5,809 nt of DNA from Methanoregulaceae archaeon UBA288 (GCA_002495225.1 DAEF01000073.1:1-5809), one strand, 5' to 3'. Shown: positions 1 to 5,363, counted from the stretch's first letter. Program-made: numbers and translations. The notes: generated from the letters alone by a model not told the origin.

Positions 1-582
1 TTACATCACTTTTGGCACACTACCGCGCTCGAGGAGCCGGGGACACCGTCGTGAGCTGCCGGTCGCCGTCCCACAGCCTGCGGGGAAGCTCACGACCGAC
101 CGCGGAACCCACTGCGTGCTGAAAGGGGCAGGTAAGGGGCAGATAAGGGGCAGTAAAGGCGCATTGTGAGAGGTTGTGGCAGGTGCCGGCCGGCCCGGCG
201 GCACACACCCCCCCCTTTTCGGCATGCTGCGCGCCCTACCCCCCGTGACGCGCGGTTTACCGCACCGGCGCCCCGCACGCCGCCGCCCTGGTCGTCGTGC
301 CGGCCCTTTTCATGCTGTGAGTGACAGATCGATCAATGCGGCCATCCCGGCCGGGCCACGCGAGTGGTGTAGGCCGGGTCCTGCCCGCCAGGAACACCGG
401 GCCGGCGGCACCGCTGCCGGGCACGGGGCCGCGTGGTCGTCATCTCAAGACGCGCGCCATCTCCGGTTATGTTGTCGCCGGGCGATGCACATTTTCCCTG
501 CGCACACGGGGCGGCCCGGGGCGATCCCCAGCGGTGGGAGGCGTCCGCTCACCGCGGAAAGGTTCATCCCGATATCGTTCGC
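1..582. other. No convincing gene; GC-rich left flank
   Basis: I see no gene I would defend here. The open frames are arginine/proline/glycine-rich in several frames at once, as GC-rich non-coding DNA gives, and none has a recognisable domain. One minus-strand frame ends in a stop at the very edge of the window and could be the tail of something outside it, but its composition is poor. A short plus-strand frame ending near 330 has a hydrophobic tail (LVVVPALFML then stop) and might be a degraded gene end. None of the ~88-bp units found further right occurs here. Confidence 0.5.
123..155. repeat. Three tandem 11-bp repeats (AAGGGGCAG + 2 nt)
   Basis: The 9-mer AAGGGGCAG occurs at 123, 134 and 145, each followed by two variable bases (GT, AT, TA), giving exact 11-bp spacing. 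This is close to one turn of B-DNA, so all copies would face the same side of the helix. No gene start lies directly downstream, so an operator role is not supported; it may be slippage. Confidence 0.75.
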
Positions 583-1146
583 ATGGTAGAACATATGTTC
601 GGCTACGCGAACATCATCGCGGCCCCGGCCGGCCGGCTCCTCGTCCATCTCGGCCGCCGGTACCGGGAGGACGCGTTCGTCCGCGAGGTCGCCCGCTCCG
701 TCCGGCTCGGCGTCGGCCCCGTGAGCGAAGCCCTGCGCCTCCTCGCCGACGGGCATCATCTCGAGAGGACCGAGCGGGGACGGAACGTCTACTACCGGGC
801 GAACCTCGGGAGCGGACTCGTGCGGGCCGTGAAGCTCGCGGCCACCCTCGCCGATCTCGACGATCTCCTCCTCGCACTCGCGCCGCACGTCCACGCCGTG
901 ACCCTCTTCGGGAGCTGCGCGACGGGCGAGGACACGATCGAGAGCGATGTCGACCTCTGCATCGTCACCGGGGAGCCGGGCCTGGTCGACGCCGCGCTCG
1001 CACGGCACCCCGTCGCGGGCGGACGGCCGGTGAGTGCCATCGTCCTCGGGCCCGACGAGTTTCTCGCCCTAGAACAGCGGGACCCGACGCTCGCGGAGCG
1101 GATACGGCTGGGGTGGGTGGCCTGGGAGGCGAAGAGTGCGCTATAG
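583..1146 (+). CDS. MNT-family nucleotidyltransferase with N-terminal winged helix (putative antitoxin of an MNT-HEPN pair)
   Basis: This 187-residue protein has two parts. Residues ~15-75 look like an ArsR-type winged helix, with a helix-turn-helix around FVREVARSVRLGVGPVSEALRLL and a wing around HLERTERGRNVYYRA. Residues ~103-187 form a minimal nucleotidyltransferase domain. Its signature is visible: GS at 110-111, then SDVDL at 121-125 with the metal-binding aspartates at 122 and 124. A third acidic residue is not obvious. In the known MntA-HepT system such an enzyme AMPylates a HEPN ribonuclease partner and neutralises it; here the partner overlaps the 3' end. The winged helix suggests DNA-binding autoregulation, which is inference. 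ATG 583 was chosen because homology-like sequence begins about there; ATG 595 is an alternative. No good Shine-Dalgarno lies close upstream, so the start is uncertain. Product confidence is high; the biological pairing is inferred from context. Confidence 0.88.
   Translation: MVEHMFGYANIIAAPAGRLLVHLGRRYREDAFVREVARSVRLGVGPVSEALRLLADGHHLERTERGRNVYYRANLGSGLVRAVKLAATLADLDDLLLALAPHVHAVTLFGSCATGEDTIESDVDLCIVTGEPGLVDAALARHPVAGGRPVSAIVLGPDEFLALEQRDPTLAERIRLGWVAWEAKSAL
1124..1129 (+). promoter_or_regulatory. Shine-Dalgarno GGGAGG for the HEPN gene
   Basis: GGGAGG lies 6 nt before GTG 1136, inside the end of the nucleotidyltransferase gene. It supports the non-ATG start and translation coupled to the upstream gene. 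Confidence 0.7.
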
Positions 1147-1576
1147 GTTCGAGGAATGCCTCGAGCGCGGCAAGATCGTCGCGATCGCGCCCGACCCGGC
1201 CCTGGTGGAGAAGGAGCTGCGTGAGGCTGCGGCCGATCTCGTCTCCGCCGAGCGCTCGCTCGAGAACGGGGACGACAAGTGGGCGACGGTCCAGGCATAC
1301 TATGCCATCTTCCACGCCCTCAGGGCCCCCGTGCTCCAGCTCGGATTCCGGGAGAAGAGCCACACCTGCCTGCGGTTCGCGGTCGAGGCCCTGCTGGTCG
1401 ACACCGGCAGGATGCCGTCGAGCGTGCTGACCGATCTCCAGCAGGTGATGCGGGCGAGAGAGGGAGCCGATTACGGGGCCGTGTACTCGTCCGCATCGGC
1501 CGGAATGGCGATTGACGCTGCGCGGCGCATCGTGTCCAGAGTCATGGCTGCCATGCACGAGGACGACGCGGAATAA
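1136..1576 (+). CDS. HEPN-domain protein (putative toxin partner of the MNT protein)
   Basis: This 146-residue helical protein has a HEPN-type core. Its hallmark is the segment at residues 49-89: WATVQAYYAIFHALRA, then GFREKSHTCLRFAVEALLV, followed near residues 106-113 by MRAREGADY. HEPN toxins such as HepT usually carry R-x4-6-H as the RNase motif. Here R108 is followed five residues later by Y113, so the catalytic histidine position seems to be tyrosine, as in the 'ADYG' subgroup of archaeal HEPN proteins. It may therefore be inactive as an RNase, or the tyrosine may be the AMPylation target; both are inference. It starts with GTG and overlaps the upstream gene by 11 bp, the classic arrangement of the pair, implying co-transcription. 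The stop is followed 24 bp later by the first repeat leader. Confidence 0.85.
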   Translation: MRYRFEECLERGKIVAIAPDPALVEKELREAAADLVSAERSLENGDDKWATVQAYYAIFHALRAPVLQLGFREKSHTCLRFAVEALLVDTGRMPSSVLTDLQQVMRAREGADYGAVYSSASAGMAIDAARRIVSRVMAAMHEDDAE

Positions 1577-1600
1577 TCTTCGAACGCGCCGCCGGCCTCA

Positions 1601-1723
1601 GGCGACATCCAGACGTTGACCAGCACCCGCATCCGCTTCAGCGATCACAGGGTCGTCGCCGAGCTCGTCGACGGCTCACGGCAGGTCGTCCTCAACGTCG
1701 TCGTCAGAGCCCGCTCTCCGTAT
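1601..1723 (+). repeat. Leader element 1, preceding repeat array 1
   Basis: First of four related leaders. It begins with GGCGACATCCAGACG, matched at 2625 (GGCGACGTCCTGACG), and ends in the shared core at 1661-1708. In the plus frame the core reads ELVDGSRQVVLNVVV. The same core stands at 2676, 3847 and 5587. The position equivalent to the stop codon of copies 2 and 4 is AGA here (1706), and the first repeat unit follows 18 bp after it. The frame is the same as that of the upstream HEPN gene, after its stop. Function unknown; probably non-coding now, possibly a decayed gene end. Confidence 0.75.
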
Positions 1724-2010
1724 CGATCTCCCGCACCGGCCGGCCCATCGCCGATCTGGGGCGCCCGGAGAGCACCCGCAGCGATCGAAGGCCCGCTGAC
1801 GCTCGTAAGCGATCTCCGGCAACTGCCCACCGTTTCCATCTTCGATCCGCGCCGCCCGGTGGTCCGCGGCAGCGATCGAAGCCGGCCGGCCCTCGTAAGC
1901 GATCTCCTGCACCCCTCCACCGCCCCATCGCCGATCCACGCCGCCCGGTGATCCGCGGCAGCGATCGAGTGCCCGCCGACTCTCGAAAGCGATCCCCCGC
2001 ACCGTCACCG
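1724..2010 (+). repeat. Tandem array 1 of ~88-bp units (3 units plus a partial)
   Basis: Units start with CGATCTCC-like sequence at 1724, 1810, 1900 and 1990 (spacings 86, 90, 90); the last degenerates after about 20 bp. Conserved blocks are the start (CGATCTCCTGCACC-like), a middle block CATCGCCGATCC...GCCGCCCGG, and an end block GGCAGCGATCGAAGCC...CTCGTAAG. The 10-15 bp after the first block vary: a GGCCGG form at 1724 and a CCCTCCACCGCCCC form at 1900. The same unit family occurs in arrays at 2745, 3914 and 5656. Unit length is not a constant multiple of three, so this is not protein-coding. Confidence 0.9.
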
Positions 2011-2090
2011 CCGCAGTACCGCGGGCCCCGTGGCGCACGGGAACCAGGCCGGCGGCACGTGTCCGCGCCGGCCGGCAACGGACGAATGTC

Positions 2091-2101
2091 TTTTTATCTA
2101 T
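2091..2101 (+). promoter_or_regulatory. TATA-like box for hicBA
   Basis: TTTTTATCTAT is a sharp AT island in GC-rich DNA. Its centre is about 44 bp before the hicB ATG, so archaeal initiation ~26 bp downstream would begin near 2122, just ahead of the AGAGG at 2126-2130. A short-leader hicBA transcript follows naturally. Autoregulation by HicB is known for the family but no operator is obvious. Confidence 0.6.
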
Positions 2102-2139
2102 CAACCCATGATGCATCAGTGCAGCAGAGGCGGCAGGGC

Positions 2140-2388
2140 ATGTCGGAGTATCTCATCACCATCACCGTCGAACCGCTCGAGGAGGGCGGGTATCTCGCCA
2201 CGAGCAGCACCGTGCATGGACTGATCGCCGAGGGCAGGACCGTCGCCGAGACGATCGAGATCGCGCAGGACGTGGCACGGCGGCTGATCGAGTCCTGCCT
2301 CGAGCACGGCGATCCCCTGCCCCCGACGCTCCGGCCCGTCGCAGAGCAGGGCGACACGCTCCAGATCGCCGTCACCGTCTCCCCATGA
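2140..2388 (+). CDS. hicB: HicB-family antitoxin
   Basis: This 82-residue protein has the degraded RNase H-like HicB fold. It shows an N-terminal strand (EYLITITVEPLEEGGYLATS), the loop into STVHGLIAEGRTVAETIEIAQDVARRLIESCLEHGDPLP typical of HicB-like antitoxins, and a final strand (TLQIAVTVSP). The family binds and blocks the HicA mRNA interferase. It lacks a separate C-terminal DNA-binding domain, so it is the short form. ATG 2140 is preceded by AGAGG at 2126-2130 with 9-nt spacing and fits the TATA box at 2091; the longer open frame upstream runs through array 1 and is not coding. The stop overlaps the hicA start. Order is antitoxin then toxin, unlike the hicA-hicB order common in bacteria. 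Confidence 0.93.
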   Translation: MSEYLITITVEPLEEGGYLATSSTVHGLIAEGRTVAETIEIAQDVARRLIESCLEHGDPLPPTLRPVAEQGDTLQIAVTVSP

Positions 2389-2615
2389 CCCACGCCCCCT
2401 CCCTGACGGCCAGGGAGGTGATCCGCATCCTCCGAAGCGCCGGGTTCGTCTTCGATCGGCAGGCAAAGGGGAGCCATGAGATCTGGTACAACCCGGAGAC
2501 ACGCCGACGGGTGACCGTCCCCAACCACCCTGGGCGGCCGATCGCCCGGGGGACGCTGATGGCGATCATACGCGAGAGCGGCCTCGCCGTCGAGGATTTC
2601 CTGGCCCATCGTTGA
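2385..2615 (+). CDS. hicA: HicA-family toxin (mRNA interferase)
   Basis: This 76-residue protein has the full HicA double-stranded-RNA-binding-like fold. The order is helix (TAREVIRILRSAGFVFDRQ), the catalytic KGSH motif with His31 (AKGSHEIWYNPE), strand (RRVTVPNHPGRPIARGTL), then helix (LMAIIRESGLAVEDFL). The length is normal for the family and the catalytic histidine is present, so it looks intact. HicA cleaves mRNA and is inhibited by HicB. Its ATG overlaps the hicB stop as ATGA, with no clear Shine-Dalgarno, so translation is probably coupled. Leader element 2 begins 10 bp after its stop. Confidence 0.95.
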   Translation: MTHAPSLTAREVIRILRSAGFVFDRQAKGSHEIWYNPETRRRVTVPNHPGRPIARGTLMAIIRESGLAVEDFLAHR

Positions 2616-2624
2616 ACGGCCGTC

Positions 2625-2744
2625 GGCGACGTCCTGACGATACCGGATGCCGGGAACGCCGGCGACGACCACGTGGAACTGGTCGACGGCTCGCGGCAGA
2701 TCGTCCTCGACGTCGAGGTCTGAGCCCGCCACCCTCCTCTTTCG
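2625..2744 (+). repeat. Leader element 2, preceding repeat array 2
   Basis: This is the best-preserved leader. It reads open in the plus frame directly after the hicA stop (same frame) and ends with DHVELVDGSRQIVLDVEV then TGA at 2721-2723. That TGA is 24 bp before the first repeat unit, exactly as in leader 4. There is no start codon with a Shine-Dalgarno in a sensible place, so I do not call a gene. It could be a relic of a coding 3' end, or a conserved DNA or RNA element whose frame is incidental. Confidence 0.8.
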
Positions 2745-3014
2745 CGAGCTCCTGCACCGGCCGGCCGGCCCCATAACCGATCCGGGCCGCTCGAGGATCA
2801 CCGGCAGCGATCGAAGCCGGCCGACCCGCTTCTGTGATTCCCTGCACCGGCCGGCCGGCCCATCACCGGTACACGCCGCTCTATAAGCACCGGCAGCGAT
2901 AGACAGCCCCCCGATCCTCGTAAGCGATCTCCCGCACCGACCGGCCGGCCCATCATCGATCCACGCCGCCCGATATTCACCCGCAGCGATCGAAGCCGGC
3001 CGACCCCCTTACCA
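2745..3014 (+). repeat. Tandem array 2 of 90-bp units (3 units)
   Basis: Units start at 2745, 2835 and 2925, spaced exactly 90 bp. All three carry the GGCCGG-rich version of the left variable segment. The middle unit has the AGCGATAGACAGCCC variant of the end block, shared with the first unit of array 4 at 5656. The array fills the gap between hicA and the end of the convergent vapC gene. No separate hicBA terminator is visible. Confidence 0.9.
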
Positions 3015-3066
3015 TGGCCGTACGCACGCCTGCATGTCGGTCACCGCGAGGTCCCGGGCTGACCTC

Positions 3067-3486
3067 TCATTCGGCCCGGTTCAGGACGTCGACCGGCTCG
3101 ACCCGCCCGCTCGGCGTGACGTCGAAGTGCTGGTCGAAGCTGACCAGCCCCAACGAGTACCGTTCGGCCGCGACGAGCTGATACGCGTCGTCGAAGTCCA
3201 GTCGATAGCGGAGAATGGCCGTGACCACCTCGCCGAGGTGCGACGACGGGATACCGACGACGCGCATCCCGGTCTCGACGATCATATCGTCGATGAACTC
3301 CAGCAGCAGGTCGTGCCGATCCATCCTCGTCAGGATCACGCCGATGAAATGGAGAGAGAAGTCGGAGATGGCATAGGCATCCGGCTCGAGCGTCGCGAAC
3401 AGGCGCCGGACGTCGCCGGACTTCTCCCGATCGAGCAGGAGCTCGAGGAAGACGTTCGTGTCGAGCAGGAAGGTCACTGCCGCCAT
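3067..3486 (-). CDS. vapC: PIN-domain toxin, VapC-type ribonuclease
   Basis: This 139-residue protein has a PIN domain over its whole length. It opens with FLLDTNVFLELLLD, where Asp9 is the first metal-binding acid. A middle acidic site lies around SDFS (Asp42). LDFDDAYQLVAAE (Asp97-Asp100) and LVSFDQHFD (Asp118) give the C-terminal acids. VapC toxins are Mg2+-dependent RNases that cut tRNA or rRNA; the target here cannot be told. ATG 3486 was chosen because the strand beginning the PIN fold starts right after it; the frame is open further upstream but into the antitoxin gene. It overlaps the antitoxin by 13 bp, so both are made from one mRNA. It is transcribed against the repeats and the hicBA module. 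All catalytic positions seem present. Confidence 0.93.
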   Translation of the reverse strand: MAAVTFLLDTNVFLELLLDREKSGDVRRLFATLEPDAYAISDFSLHFIGVILTRMDRHDLLLEFIDDMIVETGMRVVGIPSSHLGEVVTAILRYRLDFDDAYQLVAAERYSLGLVSFDQHFDVTPSGRVEPVDVLNRAE

Positions 3487-3692
3487 TCCAGCGCCTTGTG
3501 CTGCAGTTCCACCGAGGTGCCCGCGTCCCTGCTCTCCGAGAGCCCTCCGGCCCACCCCAGGCGCGGACGCCGTCGGGAAGGTCCTCTCTCGGGAACGAGG
3601 GTCAGCAACTCGTCAACGAACGCCCCCAGGCGGTCTCGCAGCTCCGGAGGGAGTCGCTCGATCTTGTCGGCGAGTGTGGCCGGGGAGTTCAT
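3474..3692 (-). CDS. DUF2281-like antitoxin of the vapC module
   Basis: This 72-residue protein directly precedes and overlaps the PIN toxin. Residues 6-33 (TLADKIERLPPELRDRLGAFVDELL) form an amphipathic helix pair, like the N-terminus of DUF2281/VapB-like proteins. The C-terminal stretch RPRLGWAGGLSESRDAGTSVELQHKALEW has the conserved 'GWAGGL' tail thought to wrap the toxin. No ribbon-helix-helix or AbrB domain is obvious. ATG 3692 has no Shine-Dalgarno, but the TATA-like box at 3713-3722 sits at the right distance for a leaderless mRNA beginning at this ATG. The frame stays open upstream for hundreds of bases through leader and array 3, which is an artefact of repeat composition. Confidence 0.85.
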   Translation of the reverse strand: MNSPATLADKIERLPPELRDRLGAFVDELLTLVPERGPSRRRPRLGWAGGLSESRDAGTSVELQHKALEWRQ

Positions 3693-3712
3693 GGATGGAG
3701 GTATACGTTTCT

Positions 3713-3722
3713 GGATAAAAAA
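3713..3722 (-). promoter_or_regulatory. TATA-like box for the antitoxin-vapC operon
   Basis: On the minus strand this reads TTTTTTATCC, an AT island 20 nt before ATG 3692. Archaeal initiation about 25-27 bp from the box centre falls on or beside the ATG, so a leaderless transcript is predicted. Nearby GTATAC (3701-3706) is a small palindrome between box and start and could be part of an operator. Confidence 0.6.
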
Positions 3723-3840
3723 TGATGTCGTACCGGCGACGTCTACGCCCCGATCCGCACCGACTCCCCGGCGATACCCCTGCCCCATCCCCTTCCCAAG
3801 ACTACCGGCACGGCCATCAGCGGTTCCTTCGGCAAACGAT

Positions 3841-3913
3841 AACGTGGACCTTGTCGACGGCCCGCGGCCGGCCGTCCTCGAGGTCGTCGTCCGAGTCCCC
3901 ATCCCCTCCTGCG
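3841..3913 (+). repeat. Leader element 3 (core), preceding repeat array 3
   Basis: The core reads NVDLVDGPRPAVLEVVV in the plus frame, aligned codon for codon with the other leaders. The position of the stop in leaders 2 and 4 is CGA (3892) here. The first repeat unit starts 22 bp after that codon. Sequence upstream (3723-3840) is only weakly like the other leaders, so I limit the call to the core. Unlike leaders 1 and 2, it lies on the promoter side of its left neighbour. Confidence 0.7.
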
Positions 3914-4380
3914 CGATCTCCCGCACCGGCCGGCCGGCCCATCGCCGATCCCCGCCGCCCGGTGACCCGCGGCAGCGATCGAAGCCGGCCGACCCCCATC
4001 TGCGATCTCCCGCACGAGTTCTCCGTCCCATCATCGATCCACGCCGCCCGATGATCCCCGGCAGCAATCGAAGCCCGCCGACTCTCGTAAGCGAGCTCCC
4101 GCACCGGCCGGCCGGCCCATCGCCGATCCGGGCCGCACGATGATCGAGGCAGCGATAGAAGCCGGCCGGCCCTCGTAGCGATCTCTTGCACGAGTTCTCC
4201 GCCCCATCACCGATCCGGGCCGCACGATGATCGAGGCAGCGATAGAAGCCCGCCGGCCCTTGCAAGCGATCTCCTGCACCCTTCCACCGCCCCATCGCCG
4301 ATCCGGGCCGCCCGGTGATCACCCGCAGCGATCGAAAGCCCGCCGACCCCGCATCGATCTCCTGCACCGGCCGCCCGTCC
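3914..4380 (+). repeat. Tandem array 3 of ~88-bp units (5 units plus a partial)
   Basis: Units begin at 3914, 4003, 4092, 4179, 4267 and 4355 (spacings 89, 89, 87, 88, 88); the last stops after ~25 bp near the promoter of the next gene. The left variable segment alternates: GGCCGG type in units 1, 3 and 6, GAGTTCTCCG type in units 2 and 4, and CCCTTCCACCG type in unit 5. The latter is close to the third unit of array 1. Units 3 and 4 share the right half GGGCCGCACGATGATCGAGG. Such mosaicism points to duplication and conversion within and between arrays. Confidence 0.92.
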
Positions 4381-4426
4381 AGGTGTGGACCTCATTCGAT
4401 GGGTGCCCCTCCCGGATGGACCGCAG

Positions 4427-4446
4427 GGTATATCATCTGATATACC
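4427..4446 (+). promoter_or_regulatory. Perfect palindrome over a TATA box (candidate operator)
   Basis: GGTATATCA and TGATATACC are exact 9-bp inverted arms around a 2-nt spacer (TC). The arms contain TATA-like sequence, and the ATG at 4460 is about 20-28 bp downstream, right for a leaderless start. A dimeric regulator bound here would block the basal promoter. The downstream gene itself, with a winged-helix look, is the natural candidate repressor (inference). Confidence 0.65.
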
Positions 4447-4459
4447 GCATGTCTGGATC

Positions 4460-4732
4460 ATGTCAGCGACGGCTCACCCGACACGGTCGCCTCAGCTCGA
4501 TACGATCCGTATGGTCGAGGACTTCGTCCGCGAACACTCTGGCGAATACAAACGGAAGGCGTTATGGAAGGCACTTCCCCGGGGCATGATGTACCAGACC
4601 TTCCGGCAGATCATCGAATACCTGCAGGAATCGGCCAAGGTCGGTATCGATGCAGAGGGAAAAGTCTGCTGGGTCCACAACCCCGCGCTCTACCGGGAAT
4701 ATATCGGCCGGGACGATCTTCGCATCGCCTGA
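4460..4732 (+). CDS. Small winged-helix-like archaeal protein of unknown function
   Basis: This 90-residue protein resembles a group of short euryarchaeal proteins I recognise only as hypothetical. The helices TIRMVEDFVREHSGEYKRKALWKALP and MMYQTFRQIIEYLQESAKV are followed by a two-strand wing, GIDAEGKVCWVHNPAL. This fits a single winged-helix domain at residues ~14-75 with a basic recognition-helix region (RKALWKALPR). It is probably DNA-binding, by fold resemblance only. ATG 4460 is favoured because the palindrome and TATA box stand just upstream and would give a leaderless mRNA; ATG 4511 would cut the first helix. It ends 1 bp before the end of the convergent RelE-like gene. It may regulate itself through 4427-4446. 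Confidence 0.8.
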   Translation: MSATAHPTRSPQLDTIRMVEDFVREHSGEYKRKALWKALPRGMMYQTFRQIIEYLQESAKVGIDAEGKVCWVHNPALYREYIGRDDLRIA

Positions 4733-4733
4733 G

Positions 4734-5090
4734 TCAGTAGTTGAACCGCCGTTCGTATTCCGTGTGTGACAACCACTCGATCACCAGGACCACAGCGCCA
4801 CCTTCACCGGCCACGGAATAGATGAGCCGCCAGTTTCGCGTCAGATTCGTCTTCCACAGGCTTTCCAGGTTCGGGAACCGGCGGTGGTACTCGGCGGGGA
4901 TGCGATCGCGGGGGATCTGAATCCCCGCGAACACGTCCTCTTTGAGCGTCCCGATCGCTTTCTGGAGCTGGGCGAAGAGCTGCCTATCCTCGGCGCGTGT
5001 CGATCGCTCGAGCACCGCGTATGCCTTCTGTCGGTCCTCTGCGATGAAGATCGCGGCCGGGAGCTTGGGTCCTGGTCGTCTGCGTGCCAT
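4734..5090 (-). CDS. RelE/ParE-fold toxin-like protein
   Basis: This 118-residue protein has a RelE-type core. It starts with a helical segment (AEDRQLFAQLQKAIGTLKEDVFAG), then IQIPRDRIPAEYHRRFPNLESLWKTNLTRNWRLIYSV and the closing strand VLVIEWLSHTEYERRF. Lys80, Arg85, Arg88, His109 and Tyr112 stand where ribosome-dependent RelE/YoeB enzymes keep basic and aromatic catalytic residues, so it may be an active mRNA interferase. The start ATG 5090 has GGAG 8 nt upstream (plus-strand 5099-5102). No standard antitoxin gene adjoins it; upstream lies only the mini-ORF 5157-5216, and the convergent neighbour is the winged-helix protein. The partner is therefore unknown: encoded elsewhere, the convergent gene, or lost. 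Confidence 0.85.
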   Translation of the reverse strand: MARRRPGPKLPAAIFIAEDRQKAYAVLERSTRAEDRQLFAQLQKAIGTLKEDVFAGIQIPRDRIPAEYHRRFPNLESLWKTNLTRNWRLIYSVAGEGGAVVLVIEWLSHTEYERRFNY

Positions 5091-5156
5091 GCCGCCATCT
5101 CCGGAACCGCCACCACGGCAGGAGGCGTGGTCCGGGCATATCGGCGAACAGGGGCG

Positions 5157-5216
5157 TCATCGGTCGACCCGGAAGCCGGGCAACGGAGCGAGCCGTTCCA
5201 TAACCCACGTAGTCAT
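5157..5216 (-). CDS. 19-codon mini-ORF upstream of the relE-like gene
   Basis: ATG 5216 is preceded by GAGGAGA, 4-5 nt away, the strongest Shine-Dalgarno in the window. The frame MTTWVMERLAPLPGFRVDR ends at TGA 5157-5159. It is in the same frame as the relE-like gene, which starts 66 bp further on, with no other stop between. It could be a leader peptide, the start of an antitoxin or longer toxin broken by a nonsense mutation, or chance. The residues match no family I know. Confidence 0.4.
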   Translation of the reverse strand: MTTWVMERLAPLPGFRVDR

Positions 5217-5301
5217 ATACTCTCCTCGTTAATGCGGAGCTTGAATGCGGGGCGCCTCGGCGGCCCCGTGGGAATCGAGGTGACATCCCCAACGTGCTGC
5301 C

Positions 5302-5335
5302 CTTCTCCTCGACCAGGTCTTCTCCTCCACCAGGT
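5302..5335. repeat. Two tandem 17-bp copies
   Basis: CTTCTCCTCGACCAGGT (5302-5318) is followed directly by CTTCTCCTCCACCAGGT (5319-5335), 16 of 17 bases identical, then a partial third copy (CTCCTCG). On the minus strand this gives repeated GGAGGAGAAG, rich in Shine-Dalgarno-like purines, in the presumed leader of the relE-like transcript. Confidence 0.8.
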
Positions 5336-5363
5336 CTCCTCGTCGGATCATTCCTCATCCATT

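Noticed and set aside
262..330. Hydrophobic gene end (LVVVPALFML then stop)
   Set aside because: Only about 20 codons lie between stops, with no start or upstream domain; too little to call a pseudogene.
321..1430. Long 369-residue plus-strand frame
   Set aside because: It runs in another frame over the nucleotidyltransferase and HEPN genes, which carry clear family motifs; its arginine/proline-rich translation is a shadow.
1601..2010. Integron attC-type recombination sites
   Set aside because: The layout is similar, but I see no R'/R'' core sites or a single folded palindrome per cassette, several units stand in tandem, and there is no integrase gene.
1676..2116. Minus-strand repeat proteins across the arrays (also at 3474-4367, 2566-2847, 5551-5757)
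   Set aside because: All three frames are open because of GC-rich composition; unit lengths of 86-90 bp shift the frame from unit to unit, and the peptides are arginine/glycine-rich with no fold.
3034..4143. 369-residue plus-strand frame over the vapC region
   Set aside because: It is antisense to the PIN toxin and antitoxin, which have recognisable motifs, and then runs into array 3.
1724..4380. CRISPR arrays
   Set aside because: The whole 86-90-bp unit is conserved, with no short identical repeats separated by unique spacers, and no cas genes are present.
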